Below, piece by piece: positions 24,320 to 31,893 of a stretch of DNA of 50,601 nucleotides. Below the pieces are notes generated by a model. That model ran no database searches. It saw only the letters and a list, made by a program, of their open reading frames with translations, and had not been told where the DNA came from. The stretch comes from an uncultured Dialister sp. Its GTDB lineage: Bacteria; Bacillota; Negativicutes; Veillonellales; Dialisteraceae. The translations under genes were made by a program, and so were the position numbers. Every line of letters begins with the position of its first letter. The first letter of the stretch is position 1. The DNA lies in assembly GCA_900541485.1 (NCBI GenBank), contig UQJW01000010.1:1-50601 (forward strand). Reading direction: 5' to 3'.

Positions 24320-25173
24320 GAATGACAGTTCCCAAATTATTGGAAATGAAACAAAACGGTGAAAAAATCACACAAGTCACCTGCTACGACTACAGCATGG
24401 CAAAACTTGTTGATGCGGCAGGTATCCACACCATTCTGGTAGGCGACAGCCTCGGTATGACCATGCAGGGATACCCGGATACGCTTCCCGTTACCGTGGA
24501 CGAGATGATTGTCTACGGCCGCAGCGTTGTCCGCGGTGCTAAAAATCCCTTTATCATCATGGACATGCCCTTCATGAGCTATCAGGTATCAGTGGCACAG
24601 GCAACAGAAAACGCCGGCCGGCTCATCAAAGAAACCGGTGCCAACGCAGTGAAACTGGAAGGCGGTGCTTCCGTTACGGAACAAATCCGTGCCATCACCG
24701 CAGCAGGTATCCCCGTTTGCGCCCATATAGGAATGACACCCCAGTCATGGAATGCCTTCGGCGGATTCAAAGTGCAGGGAAAAGGCGAAGAAAAAGCACG
24801 GCAGATTCTTGAAGATGCCCGGGCCGTACAAAAAGCCGGTGCCTTCATGTGCGTACTCGAATGCGTTCCTCCCAAACTTGCCGGATTAATCACAAAACAT
24901 ACGGAAATGGTGACCATCGGAATCGGTGCAGGAAAAGACTGTGACGGTCAGGTCCTCGTCAGCCAGGACCTCTTGGGAATGAATATGGACTTCAATCCCA
25001 AATTCGTCCGCCGTTTCGGAGAAATCGGACAGGCCATGATTGACGCCTACAGCAGCTATCAGACGGCCGTGCAGGACGGCAGCTTTCCCGCCGTAGAAGA
25101 ATCCTACGTAAAGAGCGACTGCTCCGTCGAATACTTGGCAGAACTGGACCGGGAATTCCAAGAAAAGAAATAA
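24316..25173 (+). CDS. panB: 3-methyl-2-oxobutanoate hydroxymethyltransferase
   Basis: The protein has 285 residues, with PanB motifs KITQVTCYDYSMAKLVDAAG, TILVGDSLGMTMQGY, MPFMSYQVS, GANAVKLEGG, VCAHIGMTPQ and GIGAGKDCDGQVLV. It adds a one-carbon unit from methylene-tetrahydrofolate to alpha-ketoisovalerate to give ketopantoate, the first step of pantothenate/CoA synthesis. It is coupled by ATGA with the PanG-type reductase just before it, which would carry out the following step. AAGGAGGA is its SD. panC and panD are not in the window. Confidence 0.95.
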   Translation: MRMTVPKLLEMKQNGEKITQVTCYDYSMAKLVDAAGIHTILVGDSLGMTMQGYPDTLPVTVDEMIVYGRSVVRGAKNPFIIMDMPFMSYQVSVAQATENAGRLIKETGANAVKLEGGASVTEQIRAITAAGIPVCAHIGMTPQSWNAFGGFKVQGKGEEKARQILEDARAVQKAGAFMCVLECVPPKLAGLITKHTEMVTIGIGAGKDCDGQVLVSQDLLGMNMDFNPKFVRRFGEIGQAMIDAYSSYQTAVQDGSFPAVEESYVKSDCSVEYLAELDREFQEKK

Positions 25174-25201
25174 CACCTCATGATGTCAAACAGGAAATAG
25201 A

Positions 25202-25250
25202 TACACAAAAAGCATCAAATCCGTCTTTTCAGATTTGATGCTTTTTGTTT
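25202..25250. terminator. Terminator after panB
   Basis: AAAAAGCATCAAATC pairs with GATTTGATGCTTTTT. It is symmetrical, so it may also stop the convergent MFS gene. Confidence 0.85.
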
Positions 25251-25302
25251 GGCATTTTGCCAGGGATAACGACATGCAGTTAATATCTTTTATAAAAAAT
25301 AT

Positions 25303-26535
25303 TTAAACGCCTTTCCGGTTCGATACATAAAGAACGGTTGCTATTACAAAAGCCAAAACCATCATTCCTGCAAATAAATCAAGGGTCAGTTCATAGCCGC
25401 CGGTCATTTCTTTCATCACTGCCAAAACCAAGGGTCCCGCTATACCGGCAATACCCCATGCGGTGAGAATAGTCCCGTGAATTGCTGCCAGATGGCGCAC
25501 ACCGAAGATGTCGGACAGATAAGCAGGCATGCAGGAAAATCCGCCACCATAGCAACTGATAACCAGAAGAACAATGATTTCAAAAAACAGCTTTTCTCCT
25601 GTGACGGACAAGCGGTAAAACGCAAATATTTCCATAGCAAAAAACATGATGTATGTAAATCCCCGCCCGATCCAGTCAGACACCGTCGACCATATGATAC
25701 GGCCTGCCCCGTTGACGACTCCGATAATACCGACAAATGATGCCGCTTCTGCCGGTGTCATATGAATGACCTCTTGGGCCATCGGGGATACCAGCGCGAG
25801 AAGTCCGATGCCGCAGGTAATATTCGTAAAGAAAATCCACCAGAGAGCATACCATCTCCAGCTGTGCATCGCCTCTTTTCTCGTAAATGACTGTTTTTTA
25901 TGCGGGGACGATTTTTTCAGAGCCATCTGTTTTTCCAGCACTTCCTCCAACGTTGGAGTCACTTCTCCTTTTTGGGGTGGTCTCAGGTAAGAAGCAGAAA
26001 GAACGATGACTGCAAAATAAATAATGCCCAAAATTAAGAAATTAGAAACCAGTCCCACCGTAGAAGTCAGGTACTGCATAGCCGGCCCCGCAATAAGAGC
26101 AGAGAAGCCGAATCCCATGATAGCAAGTCCTGTCGCAAAACCTCGGTGTTCAGGAAACCATTTCACCAGAACAGAGACAGGCGTAATATAACCGGTCCCC
26201 AGACCGATACCGCCCAGACAACCGTAAAACAAATACAGCAAAAAGGGCGATTTCAATGAAACAGCAAGTGCCGTTCCTATCATGCCTGTCCCGAAAAAGC
26301 AGGCAGAAATATAACCTGAATATTTCGGACCTATCCTCTCTACAAAACCGCCCAAAAATCCGGCAGACATACCTAAAAATAAAATCGCAATTGAAAAAGC
26401 CCATGTCACCCCTGAAAGAGACAGACCCATTTCTTCCATGACAGGTTTTGCCAAGACACTCCAGGCATAAACGCTTCCTATGCATAAGTGAATCCCTACT
26501 GCTGCCAAAGCCATAAGCCACCGGTTTTTCTTCAT
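25303..26535 (-). CDS. OFA-family MFS transporter (oxalate/formate antiporter type)
   Basis: The protein has 410 residues and 12 membrane segments. The family start is KKNRWLMALAAVGIHLCIGSVYAWSVL, then LSLSGVTWAFSIAILFLG, SGYISACFFGTGMIG and GIGLGTGYITPVSVLVKWFPEHRG (the MFS A-like loop). A charged cytoplasmic loop, about 210-235, follows segment 6. Members exchange small carboxylates such as oxalate and formate. The ATG at 26533-26535 has GGGGGA before it; a longer reading (from 26574) is refused because it runs into the leader hairpins. The leader matches the ZTP riboswitch, so a purine or one-carbon related substrate such as formate is a reasonable guess. Confidence 0.9.
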   Translation of the reverse strand: MKKNRWLMALAAVGIHLCIGSVYAWSVLAKPVMEEMGLSLSGVTWAFSIAILFLGMSAGFLGGFVERIGPKYSGYISACFFGTGMIGTALAVSLKSPFLLYLFYGCLGGIGLGTGYITPVSVLVKWFPEHRGFATGLAIMGFGFSALIAGPAMQYLTSTVGLVSNFLILGIIYFAVIVLSASYLRPPQKGEVTPTLEEVLEKQMALKKSSPHKKQSFTRKEAMHSWRWYALWWIFFTNITCGIGLLALVSPMAQEVIHMTPAEAASFVGIIGVVNGAGRIIWSTVSDWIGRGFTYIMFFAMEIFAFYRLSVTGEKLFFEIIVLLVISCYGGGFSCMPAYLSDIFGVRHLAAIHGTILTAWGIAGIAGPLVLAVMKEMTGGYELTLDLFAGMMVLAFVIATVLYVSNRKGV

Positions 26536-26545
26536 AATATCCCCC

Positions 26546-26597
26546 GTTTCCGAATGAAGGGAAACGACAAGCACAAAGCCGCCTGAGTAGGTTTCCC
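26546..26597 (-). promoter_or_regulatory. Candidate expression platform of the riboswitch (alternating hairpins at the SD)
   Basis: Minus strand: GGGAAAC (26591-26597, directly after the aptamer) can pair with GTTTCCC (26559-26565). The first part of that segment can instead pair with GGAAAC (26546-26551), which is immediately before the GGGGGA SD. The two pairings exclude each other. No U-run follows, which points to control of translation. Confidence 0.5.
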
Positions 26598-26671
26598 TGC
26601 CCAGACGGCCGGCTTACGCAAGGTATATAGTCCATGTGGTCATTTCCACCAGTCCGTCAGTCCTATATACC
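26598..26671 (-). ncRNA. ZTP (pfl-type) riboswitch aptamer
   Basis: Minus strand, read from 26671: P1 GGTATATAG pairs perfectly with CTATATACC (26622-26630). Inside are GACTGACGGACTGGTGG, then AAATGACCACATGGA, which matches the ZTP aptamer core as I know it from Thermosinus (GACUGGCGAACAGGUGG ... CCACCGGGGAG). After an eight-base linker comes GCCGGCCGTCTGGGCA (26598-26613), the second conserved block (consensus CCGCCUGGGC, one C-to-T change). The RNA starts about 12 bases after a clear promoter. The aptamer senses ZTP/ZMP, a signal of 10-formyl-tetrahydrofolate shortage. Downstream gene: OFA transporter. Confidence 0.8.
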
Positions 26672-26689
26672 CTCTGAAATTATGTCCCT

Positions 26690-26718
26690 ATCGTATCACG
26701 AAATTTTTTCACCGTCAA
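26690..26718 (-). promoter_or_regulatory. Promoter of the riboswitch-OFA transporter unit
   Basis: Minus strand: -35 TTGACG (26713-26718), 17-bp spacer, -10 TACGAT (26690-26695). The start point would be about 26683, just before the aptamer. Confidence 0.7.
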
Positions 26719-26769
26719 TACAATATAATGTAGAAATATAAAAATAAATAAATTTCCGATACAACATAT

Positions 26770-26812
26770 AGAAAAAAACGGCTCTCCCGTACGGAAAAGC
26801 CGTTTTTTATTT
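26770..26812. terminator. Terminator after the TonB receptor gene
   Basis: AAAAAACGGCT pairs with AGCCGTTTTTT. It has A/T tracts on each side and can act on both strands. Confidence 0.8.
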
Positions 26813-26821
26813 TACAAAACT

Positions 26822-28783
26822 TTAGAAAGAATACCGATAGGACAATGTCCAGTTAAATGGTAAATCCCAATTTTCACTTTTATTAATCGGATTATGTCTG
26901 TCTAACAGATTATACAGGTTCAACGCTATTTCTTGCCTGTGATTCGGCTCATATATAAATGTGGCATTCAAAAGCGATTTATTGGGTATGGCATGATCCC
27001 ATTTATCTCCAGCTTTTTTCCCTTTATTATTATAATAAGCAGGTTCTCTATCTGCCAACAAGAAATAATTCAATCCTGCACGGAATTTATTTTTATGGTA
27101 TTCCACTCCCGCATTTCCCTGGAATTTAGCCGATTCCTGTTTCCATACGTCTTTCTTCTTTTCTTTTATTTCCGGATTGGAAACGGATATGCCCATATTG
27201 AATTTCCAGTTTTCATTTATGCTATGCTGGTATTCTGCTTCAATGCCGGTATTACGGAAATCCCCACCATTAACTTGGACGTTAATATCTTTATTTCCAT
27301 CGGGCAGAAGATCACTTTCTTTGACCCATTGAAATTTATCTTTAATCCTCATATGGAATAAAGCAACTTTCAATGTATCTTTCCCATGAATATACTTACT
27401 GCCAATTTCATAAGTCCATCCGCTTTGCGGCTTTACATCCCAATTTTTGAGTTTTGCGGAATAATATTTAGAATTAATGGCAGGCATATCAAATGATTTC
27501 CCAATATTTGTATATAAACTCCATGAATCATTTAATTTATATAAGAACTGGATTTGCGGCAAAAATACATTTTGCTTTTTATCCCACCCGTTACCTTGTA
27601 CAAATTCGCCGCGTGCTCCAAAAATACCAGTCAACTCATCATTGAACTCATGACTGTATGAAGAATAAAGGCTATATGATTTTCTTCCGATTTTATTATC
27701 TTTTTTTATCTTCTCTTTATAGTGTTCATACTTGTAAGTAACACCACTTACCAAACTGTCTCTGCCTTTATTAAAGTGCCATGCTTTTTGGTTATCAAAC
27801 GTCATACCGTATACACGATAATTCGAGCCTCCACTAAAACTATATTTATCAATCTTTTGATTCTTGTAGTTGACCCCCCGGGAAGAAGATACTCTGTCGT
27901 TATACGCCAATATAGATCTAAATTCGGAATCTTTATCATCATAAATTAAGTTAATGTTATTTTTCTTTGTTTCATACTCATATTTAGCTCCATCTGCAAT
28001 GGTATCCGTACGTTTTCCATTAACAACTTGCATATTATTCCATAAATCTTGTCTCATCTTCATATGCGAAAAGTTTAAAGACAAGTTGTTAGTAAATTCA
28101 ACCGAGCCATAAATGCTGTCTTTGTGACTCTTTCCAGTTTTTCTTGCTTTCGTTGATTCCGGAAAGGTTCTGCTTGCTTCTCTTAACTCATCAATATATT
28201 GCTTATCATAAAAAACAGTGTATTTTTCACCTTGTTGACCAAGCTGATAACCGCTTACATAATTGCCGCCAGTTAGCTTAAATGTGGTTTTAGGCTCTCC
28301 GCCCTTCTTCGTTATAATGTTAACAACACCGCCCATAGCCTCGGCCCCATAGAGTACCGAATTGGAACCTTTAATAATTTCAATTTTTTCCACTGCATCT
28401 ATGGGAATCCCAGAAGTAGATGAATAATTCATGATATTAATGGGAGCACCGTTCACTAATACCAACGTTCCCTTATCCAAGCCTCTGATATAAGTACGGC
28501 TCTGTGAACTCCCCATATCATTTCCGCCCGGAAAATAGGTATAAGCATCGATACCTACCGTTTGTTCCAATACATCAGAAACTGTTGTATATCCTTTATT
28601 TTTAAAATCTTTTTCGGTAACAACCGTTGTAGATGCCGGTACATCTAACTCTTGTTTTTCAATTCTCTGGGCCGTTACAACCACGGGATTCAGCTCATAC
28701 ACATCAGCTGCACTGACCCCCCCTAAAAATCCGGTAAGAGCGAATACTACCGCACACGACAAAATTTTACTTTTCTTTGCCAT
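26822..28783 (-). CDS. TonB-dependent outer-membrane receptor
   Basis: The protein has 653 residues. The signal peptide is about 1-25 (LTGFLGGVSAA). A TonB-box-like segment, NPVVVTAQRIEK, is followed by the plug domain (about 50-160): STTVVTEKDFKNKGYTTVSDVLEQ, RTYIRGLDKGTLVLVNGAPIN, DAVEKIEIIKGSNSVLYGAEAMGGVVNIITKKG. The rest is a 22-strand-type barrel, ending in SYRYSF with a terminal Phe as needed for BAM-assisted assembly. It imports an iron complex, heme or cobalamin; no motif decides which. SD GAGGAGG. The FecCD importer genes lie 20 kb away. It has its own long leader with promoter, inverted repeat and attenuator-like hairpin. Confidence 0.95.
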   Translation of the reverse strand: MAKKSKILSCAVVFALTGFLGGVSAADVYELNPVVVTAQRIEKQELDVPASTTVVTEKDFKNKGYTTVSDVLEQTVGIDAYTYFPGGNDMGSSQSRTYIRGLDKGTLVLVNGAPINIMNYSSTSGIPIDAVEKIEIIKGSNSVLYGAEAMGGVVNIITKKGGEPKTTFKLTGGNYVSGYQLGQQGEKYTVFYDKQYIDELREASRTFPESTKARKTGKSHKDSIYGSVEFTNNLSLNFSHMKMRQDLWNNMQVVNGKRTDTIADGAKYEYETKKNNINLIYDDKDSEFRSILAYNDRVSSSRGVNYKNQKIDKYSFSGGSNYRVYGMTFDNQKAWHFNKGRDSLVSGVTYKYEHYKEKIKKDNKIGRKSYSLYSSYSHEFNDELTGIFGARGEFVQGNGWDKKQNVFLPQIQFLYKLNDSWSLYTNIGKSFDMPAINSKYYSAKLKNWDVKPQSGWTYEIGSKYIHGKDTLKVALFHMRIKDKFQWVKESDLLPDGNKDINVQVNGGDFRNTGIEAEYQHSINENWKFNMGISVSNPEIKEKKKDVWKQESAKFQGNAGVEYHKNKFRAGLNYFLLADREPAYYNNKGKKAGDKWDHAIPNKSLLNATFIYEPNHRQEIALNLYNLLDRHNPINKSENWDLPFNWTLSYRYSF

Positions 28784-28848
28784 ACCATTTCCTCCTCATA
28801 CAACGTATGAATACATGTCTTTCTTTTCAGAAAGGTGAATTTATATCA

Positions 28849-28898
28849 TAAGCCGCTGACAAGGCTGTCCGTGTTTCGCCTTCGTCATCACAGGCTTA
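28849..28898 (-). ncRNA. Long leader hairpin, possible unrecognised regulatory RNA element
   Basis: Minus strand: TAAGCC pairs with GGCTTA (outer). Inside, TGAC pairs with GTCA and AAGGC with GCCTT around a GAAACACGGACA loop. It does not match the cobalamin, TPP, Moco or c-di-GMP riboswitches I know. It may be a regulator or just a mRNA-stabilising stem. Confidence 0.35.
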
Positions 28899-28905
28899 CG
28901 TACAA

Positions 28906-28960
28906 CAAAAAACTTTGCAAAACAGGAAAAATGAATTTTTTCATTACTTTTATTTTGCAA
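28906..28960 (-). terminator. Terminator-like hairpin within the TonB receptor leader
   Basis: Minus strand: TTGCAAAA (28953-28960) pairs with TTTTGCAA (28915-28922), with an inner AATGAA/TTCATT stem. It is followed by a T-rich tract, AGTTTTTTG. It could be an attenuator since the promoter lies upstream of it. Confidence 0.5.
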
Positions 28961-28972
28961 TATATGAATAAA

Positions 28973-29031
28973 CAATAAGCAGAAAATATGCTTATCATTT
29001 CCATTATTGTATTTATATTCTTATTTGTCAA
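28973..29031 (-). promoter_or_regulatory. Promoter and inverted repeat of the TonB receptor gene
   Basis: Minus strand: -35 TTGACA (29026-29031), 17-bp spacer, -10 AATAAT (29003-29008). Around the start point is an inverted repeat, ATAAGCA (28975-28981) and TGCTTAT (28989-28995), spaced by seven bases. A repressor, perhaps a Fur-like metal regulator, could sit here, but the repeat is not a standard Fur box. Confidence 0.55.
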
Positions 29032-29065
29032 TAATGGTATATACTTTTTACCTAATAAAATCGCA

Positions 29066-29100
29066 AAATAAAAAGCCTCTCTTTATGAGAAGCTCTTTAT
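29066..29100 (-). terminator. Terminator after the small ORF
   Basis: Minus strand: AGCTTCTC and GAGAGGCT (one T-G pair), then TTTTATTTT. Confidence 0.7.
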
Positions 29101-29108
29101 ATGAAATC

Positions 29109-29288
29109 TTATTTATTTTTCTTCTGGCATTTACCTTCGCCTGTGCCGGACATAACTTTCTTGAAAATCTCATGAATTTCTTCTGTTGATTTTCCCTGTT
29201 CTTTTGCCCAAGCTGCATGCTTTTTCGCAGATTCGTAACGCTTTCTGCCTTCTTCATCTTCCGGAATCGGAAACTTCGGATGTTCCAT
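29109..29288 (-). CDS. Small charged protein of unknown function
   Basis: This is a 59-residue protein, MEHPKFPIPEDEEGRKRYESA onward, rich in Lys and Glu and probably helical (KKHAAWAKEQGKSTEEIHEIFKKV). I do not recognise it. The ATG (29286-29288) has a strong SD, GGAAGGAGGG, a few bases upstream, which marks it as an independent start. It is in the same frame as the LysR fragment before it, with no stop in between, so the two could be made as a 170-residue fusion too. Its own terminator follows. Confidence 0.7.
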   Translation of the reverse strand: MEHPKFPIPEDEEGRKRYESAKKHAAWAKEQGKSTEEIHEIFKKVMSGTGEGKCQKKNK

Positions 29289-29621
29289 CTTTATCCCTCC
29301 TTCCTCTTGTTCTTTTCTATGTCTGCCGGCTCCGCAACGTTTTGTAACGTCCGGAACCAGGCCGGCTGCTGTTTGTGCATTCTCCATCGCTTTTCTTGTG
29401 TGGCGGAGAATTGTGAGAGCGTCTTTGTAAAAAGACTCGCCCGCCGGTGTAAGGGTGATCCCACGGTTGCTTCTATGAAATAAAGAAACGCCTACGCTTT
29501 TTTCCAGACTGTTCATTTGTTTCATAATCGCCGGAGCGGATAATGATAAGCGCTCCGTTGCCCGGTTGAAACTCCCCAGTTTCACAACGGCAACAAAAGT
29601 ATGTAGAATTTCATTAATCAT
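29289..29621 (-). pseudogene. Truncated LysR-family gene (DNA-binding domain only)
   Basis: Residues 1-88 are a normal LysR HTH and linker helix (MINEILHTFVAVVKLGSFNRA, LSLSAPAIMKQMNSLEKSVGVSLFHRSNRGITLTPAGESFYKDA). The effector-binding domain of about 200 residues is missing. After about residue 88 the frame passes through the leader and SD of the small downstream gene and continues into it without a stop. A deletion that joined the linker to the next gene's leader explains this best; a DNA-binding domain fused to a 59-residue tail is the alternative. The SD before its ATG is weak. Confidence 0.65.
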
Positions 29622-29823
29622 GATTATATGCTTTCTGTCTGAATTTGTATGGATATCAGTATTAACCTTTTGTTAACACGAATTATACTATATCGATATT
29701 TATCTGTCAAGCTTGATTTTATTTTTCCGCAAAATAATTTCTCTTTTATCCTTGTGATAAAATTAAGCTCAAATTATCATAAAAATATTGTAAATGAGAA
29801 TTTTATTTTTTTCGAATCTCATG

Positions 29824-29832
29824 TGCTATAAT
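29824..29832 (+). promoter_or_regulatory. Extended -10 promoter of the Nik/Opp-type operon
   Basis: TGC-TATAAT at 29824-29832; the -35 is poor. The start point is about 29839. Confidence 0.5.
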
Positions 29833-29929
29833 TAAATTATTAAGTGAGTTTTATAACCCCTATGTGAATTGACATCCGGAGAATCTGAAATGAAAATCCA
29901 GTGGTTCGTAACACTTTTGGAAAAGCCAT

Positions 29930-29969
29930 AAAAACATGAATATGCTCTTTTGCATTTCATGTTTTTTTA
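29930..29969 (+). terminator. Attenuator-like terminator before the Nik/Opp-type operon
   Basis: AAAACATGAA-ATGC pairs with GCA-TTTCATGTTTT, followed by TTTTTTT. It lies between the promoter and the first gene, with no other gene to stop, so read-through must be regulated or partial. Confidence 0.7.
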
Positions 29970-29993
29970 TTTTGCTTTCACGGGAGGCACAGA

Positions 29994-30938
29994 GTGACTA
30001 ATAAACAAATATTAATGAGACTGGGGCAAATGGTCCTGGTCCTGCTGGGAATCAGTTTTATCACGTTTTGTCTGGTTATGCTGGCACCGGGCGATCCGGT
30101 CCGCCAGATGATTGCAGGGAATGAAGATATTGCGGTAAGCCAACTGGAAATCGATGCGCTCCGTCATGAGCTGGGATTGGATAAGCCTTTTATTTTCCAG
30201 TATCTTGACTGGCTGGGACGTGTACTTCAGGGAAATTTCGGTTTTTCTTTTATGATGAGAAAGCCCGTTGCAGATGCTTTGCTTGATGCGCTTCCCGCTA
30301 CGATTATACTGGCTTTAGCCTCTTCCGTATTCATGCTTGTTTTTTCCATTCCGCTCGGCATTTACACGGCAGTGAAGCAAAATACCTGGTCCGACTATTT
30401 GGTCCGCGGACTTACTTTTGCCGGTGTTTCCGTACCGAATTTCTGGATGGGGCTTATGTTGCTCTGGGTGTTTGCTCTGAAGTTCAATATTTTCCCTATT
30501 ATCGGCGGTGAAGTTTCTATAGAAAATCTGATTCTGCCTATGACGACTTTGGGAATTGTCATGACTTCAAAGTATACACGTCAGGTCCGTGCCACTGTTT
30601 TAGAGGAGCTGCGCCAGGATTATGTCATGGGTGCCCGTGCAAGAGGACTTTCAGAGTCGCATATCCTTTGGCGTGAGGTTTTGCCGAATGCACTTCTTCC
30701 TCTCGTCACTCTTCTGGGTCTTGCTTTCGGTTCTCTTCTCGGCGGTGCAGCCGTTGTGGAAATCGTATTCTCCTGGCCGGGACTGGGATATACGGTCGTC
30801 CAGGCCATTACATACCGTGATTTCCAAACCGTGCAGGCCATTGTATTATGGATTGCTTTTATGTACATGCTCATCAATCTGATAGTCGATATTTCTTATA
30901 ACCGTCTGGATCCCAGACTCCGAAAGGCAGGTAAATAA
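29994..30938 (+). CDS. Nickel/peptide-type ABC importer permease 1 (NikB/DppB-like)
   Basis: The protein has 314 residues and six membrane segments. It starts with GTG (29994-29996), decided by GGGAGG six bases upstream and by the family start MTNKQILMRLGQMVLVLLGISFITFCLV. The segment MLAPGDPVRQMIAG is the usual NikB/DppB loop, and the EAA coupling motif is VMGARARGLSESHILWREVLPNAL. It makes the inner-membrane channel with permease 2. Order in the operon is permease, permease, binding protein, ATPase, ATPase. Substrate not settled: short ATPases favour nickel or an opine-metal over peptides. Confidence 0.92.
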   Translation: MTNKQILMRLGQMVLVLLGISFITFCLVMLAPGDPVRQMIAGNEDIAVSQLEIDALRHELGLDKPFIFQYLDWLGRVLQGNFGFSFMMRKPVADALLDALPATIILALASSVFMLVFSIPLGIYTAVKQNTWSDYLVRGLTFAGVSVPNFWMGLMLLWVFALKFNIFPIIGGEVSIENLILPMTTLGIVMTSKYTRQVRATVLEELRQDYVMGARARGLSESHILWREVLPNALLPLVTLLGLAFGSLLGGAAVVEIVFSWPGLGYTVVQAITYRDFQTVQAIVLWIAFMYMLINLIVDISYNRLDPRLRKAGK

Positions 30939-30940
30939 TC

Positions 30941-31771
30941 ATGGAAAATCTGATTAAGGGGTTTAAGGAAAATAAGGCGTTCCGCCTGAGTTCAATCCTT
31001 GTCTTTCTTTTACTTGCCATTACCGTTTTAACACCTTTTATTGCGCCTTATGATCCTTTGGACTCCATTATGAGAGAGGCCAATTCCGCACCGTCGGCGG
31101 CTCATCTTTTCGGCACGGATAAGCTCGGCGGTCGTGATGTGCTGTCCCGTATTCTCTACGGAGCCAGCTATTCCCTTACCAGTGTACTCGGCCTTGTGGC
31201 TGTCATTTTTGTGGTAGGAACAATGTTAGGTGTTATTGCCGGCTATTTCGGCGGTGTCGTTGATGTAGTGATTATGCGTATTGCGGATATGATGATTTCC
31301 TTCCCCGGGGTTATTCTTGCCATTGCTATCGCCGGTATTTTGGGAGGCAGTCTTATCAATGCAATGATTGCCATGCTTTGTGTGACTTGGACTAAGTATG
31401 CCCGCTTGGCGCGGAGTATGGTTTTGAAAATCAAGAAAAAGGATTTTGTGGACGCCGCTGTCGTAAGTGGCGGTTCTGCTCTCCATATTCTCTGGGTTCA
31501 TATTCTTCCGAATATTTTACCGCTCATGATTATCACTGCCGCTGCCGATATCGGCGCTATGATGATGGAACTTGCCGGTCTTTCTTTCCTCGGATTCGGC
31601 AGCCAGCCGCCTGCTCCCGAATGGGGACTTATGCTTAATGAGGGACGCCAGCAGCTGCAAACTGCTCCGTGGCTTATGTTTTTCCCCGGGCTTGCGATTT
31701 TTATCACTGTCGTTGTTTTTAATCTTTGGGGAGATTCTCTCCGGGATGTGCTTGACCCGCGGCAGGATTAA
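30941..31771 (+). CDS. Nickel/peptide-type ABC importer permease 2 (NikC/DppC-like)
   Basis: The protein has 276 residues with six membrane segments. Family marks are APYDPLDSIMREANSAPSAAHLFGTDKLGGRDVLSRILYGA (as pieces, around 32-70), and the coupling loop VSGGSALHILWVHILPNILP. The C-terminus FFPGLAIFITVVVFNLWGDSLRD is the normal family ending. It is translated directly after permease 1, with only two bases between the stop and the ATG. It pairs with permease 1 to form the channel. Confidence 0.92.
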   Translation: MENLIKGFKENKAFRLSSILVFLLLAITVLTPFIAPYDPLDSIMREANSAPSAAHLFGTDKLGGRDVLSRILYGASYSLTSVLGLVAVIFVVGTMLGVIAGYFGGVVDVVIMRIADMMISFPGVILAIAIAGILGGSLINAMIAMLCVTWTKYARLARSMVLKIKKKDFVDAAVVSGGSALHILWVHILPNILPLMIITAAADIGAMMMELAGLSFLGFGSQPPAPEWGLMLNEGRQQLQTAPWLMFFPGLAIFITVVVFNLWGDSLRDVLDPRQD

Positions 31772-31893
31772 TTTGTGCTCGTTGCAATAAAAATATTGCA
31801 TGAGATATAGTGGGATTTTCTAATTTCACCACAAGGAAATACGTTTCCTTTATATTCTGTTTTTCTTTTATAGGGAAAGGAAGGATGTATCTG

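Larger units (their letters stand above)
28784..29108. other. Long 5' leader region of the TonB receptor gene
   Basis: From the promoter (29003-29031) to the ATG the transcript leader is about 210 bases. It carries in order: an inverted repeat at the start point, a terminator-like hairpin (28906-28960), a long imperfect hairpin (28849-28898), a small CTTTCT-GAAA-AGAAAG hairpin and TCATAC/GTATGA just before the SD. No ORF with an SD is present. Confidence 0.6.
29622..29993. other. Intergenic leader of the Nik/Opp-type operon
   Basis: It is AT-rich to about 29820, then has an extended -10 promoter (29824-29832), a leader of about 150 bases with some pairing (CCAGTG with CAC..TGG near 29898-29920), and a terminator-like hairpin (29930-29969) directly before the SD. 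I cannot name an aptamer in it. There is no ORF with an SD. Confidence 0.55.

Noticed and set aside
28784..29031. Cobalamin riboswitch before the TonB receptor
   Set aside because: The B12 box (GCCACUG and AGYCAGGAGACC-type segments) is absent, although the leader is structured.
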